This document shows, one piece after another, positions 62,584 to 64,000 of a stretch of 64,000 nucleotides of DNA. Each line of letters starts with the position of its first letter. Position 1 is the stretch's first letter. Origin of the DNA: Glaciibacter superstes DSM 21135 (GTDB lineage Bacteria > Actinomycetota > Actinomycetes > Actinomycetales > Microbacteriaceae); contig NZ_ATWH01000012.1 in NCBI RefSeq assembly GCF_000421145.1, forward strand, positions 62,001 to 126,000. Direction: 5' to 3'. The notes beneath the pieces were generated by a model. The model saw nothing but the letters and a program-made list of their open reading frames with translations, did not search any database and was not told where the DNA came from. A program made the translations under genes and the position numbers.

Positions 62584-63723
62584 ATGAATATCGATTTTGC
62601 CCCGTCGGAGCGTTCCACCGTGGGCATCGAGTGGGAACTCGCGCTCGTCGACCGCACCACTGGTGACCTGGTTTCGATCGCCGGCGACGTGCTCGAGGCG
62701 CTGAACCAGGCCGACGGGTCCCCCCATCCGTCGATCACCGGCGAGCTCCTGCTGAACACCGTCGAGCTGGTCTCCGGCGTTCACCACACCGTTGCGAACG
62801 CGGTGGCGGATGTTGTCGGCCAGCTTGACGAGGTTCGTGCCGTCACGGAACCCCGCGGCGTCGACCCCGTCTGCAGCGGATCGCATCCGTTCGGCCAGTG
62901 GTTCGAACAGGAGGTGACAGACAAGGAGCGCTACCACAAGCTGATCGACCGCACCCAGTGGTGGGGGCGCAACATGATGATCTGGGGCATCCACGTGCAC
63001 GTGGGCATCGAAGCCAGGGACAAGGTGATGCCCATATTGGGCGGCCTGCTCGCCTACCTTCCGCACTTGCAGGCGCTGACCGCGTCCAGCCCGTTCTGGG
63101 CCGGCATCGACACCGGCTACGCCTCGAATCGCGCACTGATGTTCCAGCAGTTGCCGACGGCCGGGGCTCCGTGGGCCCTGCCGGACTGGCAGGCGTGGGA
63201 GGGCTACGTGGCCGACTTGACGGCGACCGGCATCATCGACGACGTGACAGAGGTGCGCTGGGACATTCGTCCTGCACCACGGTGGGGAACGATCGAGATC
63301 CGCGTCTGCGACGGCGTGTCGACCAGGGAGGAGCTCGGCGCCATCGCGGCGTTCATCCAGTGCCTCGTCGAGTGGATGAGCACACGACTCGACGCCGGGC
63401 ACGACGTGCCGACCATGCAGCCATGGTTCGTGCGAGAGAACAAGTGGCGAGCCGCCCGCTACGGCCTCGACGCGCAGATCATCCTCGATTCAGCGGGAAC
63501 GGAACGGCTGGTGACGGATGACGTGCGCACCCTCATCGACACCCTCGCGCCGACGGCCGAGCGCCTCGGCTGCTCGGTCGAACTCGATCAGTTGAACCTG
63601 ATCCTCGACGGTGGCGCCAGCTACCAGCGGCAGCGCAAGGTCGCGCAGGCGCATTGGGGCGACCTCCCGGCAGTTGTCAGTTCCCTCCGCAGGGAGTTGA
63701 AGTACGGGCTCGTCAGCTCATAG
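62584..63723 (+). CDS. Carboxylate-amine ligase, YbdK-type (glutamate-cysteine ligase-like)
   Basis: A 379-residue member of the GCS2 family. YbdK in E. coli has weak gamma-glutamylcysteine ligase activity; the true substrate is open, especially as actinobacteria use mycothiol. It shows STVGIEWELALVDRTTGDLV with the metal-site Glu, the HVHVGIEARDKVMP motif and PRWGTIEIRVCDGV. I chose the ATG at 62584 because AGAGGA lies 6 bases upstream; the longer frame to 62518 covers the promoter. Confidence 0.93.
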   Translation: MNIDFAPSERSTVGIEWELALVDRTTGDLVSIAGDVLEALNQADGSPHPSITGELLLNTVELVSGVHHTVANAVADVVGQLDEVRAVTEPRGVDPVCSGSHPFGQWFEQEVTDKERYHKLIDRTQWWGRNMMIWGIHVHVGIEARDKVMPILGGLLAYLPHLQALTASSPFWAGIDTGYASNRALMFQQLPTAGAPWALPDWQAWEGYVADLTATGIIDDVTEVRWDIRPAPRWGTIEIRVCDGVSTREELGAIAAFIQCLVEWMSTRLDAGHDVPTMQPWFVRENKWRAARYGLDAQIILDSAGTERLVTDDVRTLIDTLAPTAERLGCSVELDQLNLILDGGASYQRQRKVAQAHWGDLPAVVSSLRRELKYGLVSS

Positions 63724-63743
63724 CAGCGGCGTCAGGCTGCTGC

Positions 63744-64000
63744 TCAGGCGTTCTTGGCATCGCGCCAGGCCAGCCACTGTCGTACCGGCGCCAGGTCGTG
63801 TTCTGGGCCGGTGATGCCCACCGTGAACAGGCGCGCGCCGAGTTCGTAGAGGGCGTCGGCCTCCTTGGCCGTTCGCGCCTTGAGCTCCGTGGAGATCTCG
63901 ATCTCCTCGATGTCTCTGCCGACCCGTTCACACCAGTCCGCGAGCACGACGAGCTTGTGTTCCATGACGGTCGGCGACGAGAACGAATGCCAGATGTCGG
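63744..64000 (-). CDS. LLM-class flavin-dependent oxidoreductase, C-terminal fragment (rest outside window)
   Basis: About 85 residues of the C-terminus: DIWHSFSSPTVMEHKLVVLADWCERVG, interrupted only by the window edge upstream, then ARLFTVGITGPEHDLAPVRQWL. This pattern, a late Leu-rich helix followed by a WHSF segment and GARLF-type strand, matches luciferase-like monooxygenases that often use F420 or FMN. The N-terminus and cofactor site are not visible. Confidence 0.7.
   Translation of the reverse strand, partial: DIWHSFSSPTVMEHKLVVLADWCERVGRDIEEIEISTELKARTAKEADALYELGARLFTVGITGPEHDLAPVRQWLAWRDAKNA

Overview
The window is a GC-rich, gene-dense actinobacterial chromosome segment, most likely from the family Microbacteriaceae. 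That placement rests on the GlgE glucan genes, the gatCAB genes, the NarL-type kinase/regulator pair, frequent GTG starts, many starts that look leaderless, and the conserved block rpsB-tsf-pyrH-frr-cdsA beside xerC, dprA, comM, yraN, rnhB, lepB, rplS and trmD. I see no rRNA, tRNA, CRISPR array, IS element or phage module. The family assignment is inference; no database was searched.

Layout. 1-2.0 kb: a TPP-riboswitch-controlled ECF importer (YkoE-like S component and double ABC ATPase, cut by the window edge). 2-12 kb: GerW-like protein, dinB, a DinB-superfamily protein, thyA-folA, a five-gene gatCAB operon ending in a VIT1-type metal transporter with a ferritin-like front, and an exported alpha/beta hydrolase. 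12-17 kb: cysteine desulfurase, mnmA and ligA. 17-30 kb: glgX, ybaK, a two-component system, an acyltransferase, then glgP facing away from glgE-glgB. 30-38 kb: envelope and shape genes (thioredoxin-TPR protein, a protein with an internal lipobox, a long hendecad coiled-coil DivIVA/FilP-like protein, AI-2E permease, hydrolase, transglycosylase, DivIVA-repeat protein). 38.5-43 kb: cdsA, frr, pyrH, tsf, rpsB. 43-52.8 kb: M23 peptidase, xerC, phosphoesterase, dprA, comM, yraN, DUF2469, rnhB, lepB, rplS, a membrane protein, trmD. 52.9-61 kb: a nitrite-assimilation block (cbiX-nirD, then nirB-cobA-nnaR-like, then a formate/nitrite channel) plus a lone DUF559 nuclease-like gene between inverted repeats. 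61-62.4 kb: rimM-khpA-rpsP. The end holds a YbdK-type ligase and the C-terminus of an LLM-class oxidoreductase.

How the genes fit together. Cysteine desulfurase probably feeds sulfur to MnmA. GlgE, GlgB, GlgP and GlgX cover building, branching, phosphorolysis and debranching of alpha-glucan. NirB/NirD reduce nitrite with siroheme, for which CobA and CbiX supply two steps, while the channel moves nitrite and the HemD-like DNA-binding protein probably regulates the set. The nitrite block separates rimM from trmD, which are neighbours in the usual rpsP-rimM-trmD-rplS order, so it looks like an insertion into a ribosome-biogenesis operon.

The most interesting signals are: thirteen genes whose start codon lies 6-7 bases after a TANNNT box (candidate leaderless transcripts), three of which use the upstream gene's stop codon as the first half of that box; two overlapping, opposing boxes in a 19-bp gap between the desulfurase and glgX genes; the DUF559 gene bracketed by related inverted repeats, one of which contains the rimM stop codon; a 12-fold hendecad coiled coil; and an integral membrane protein with a lipobox in its middle.
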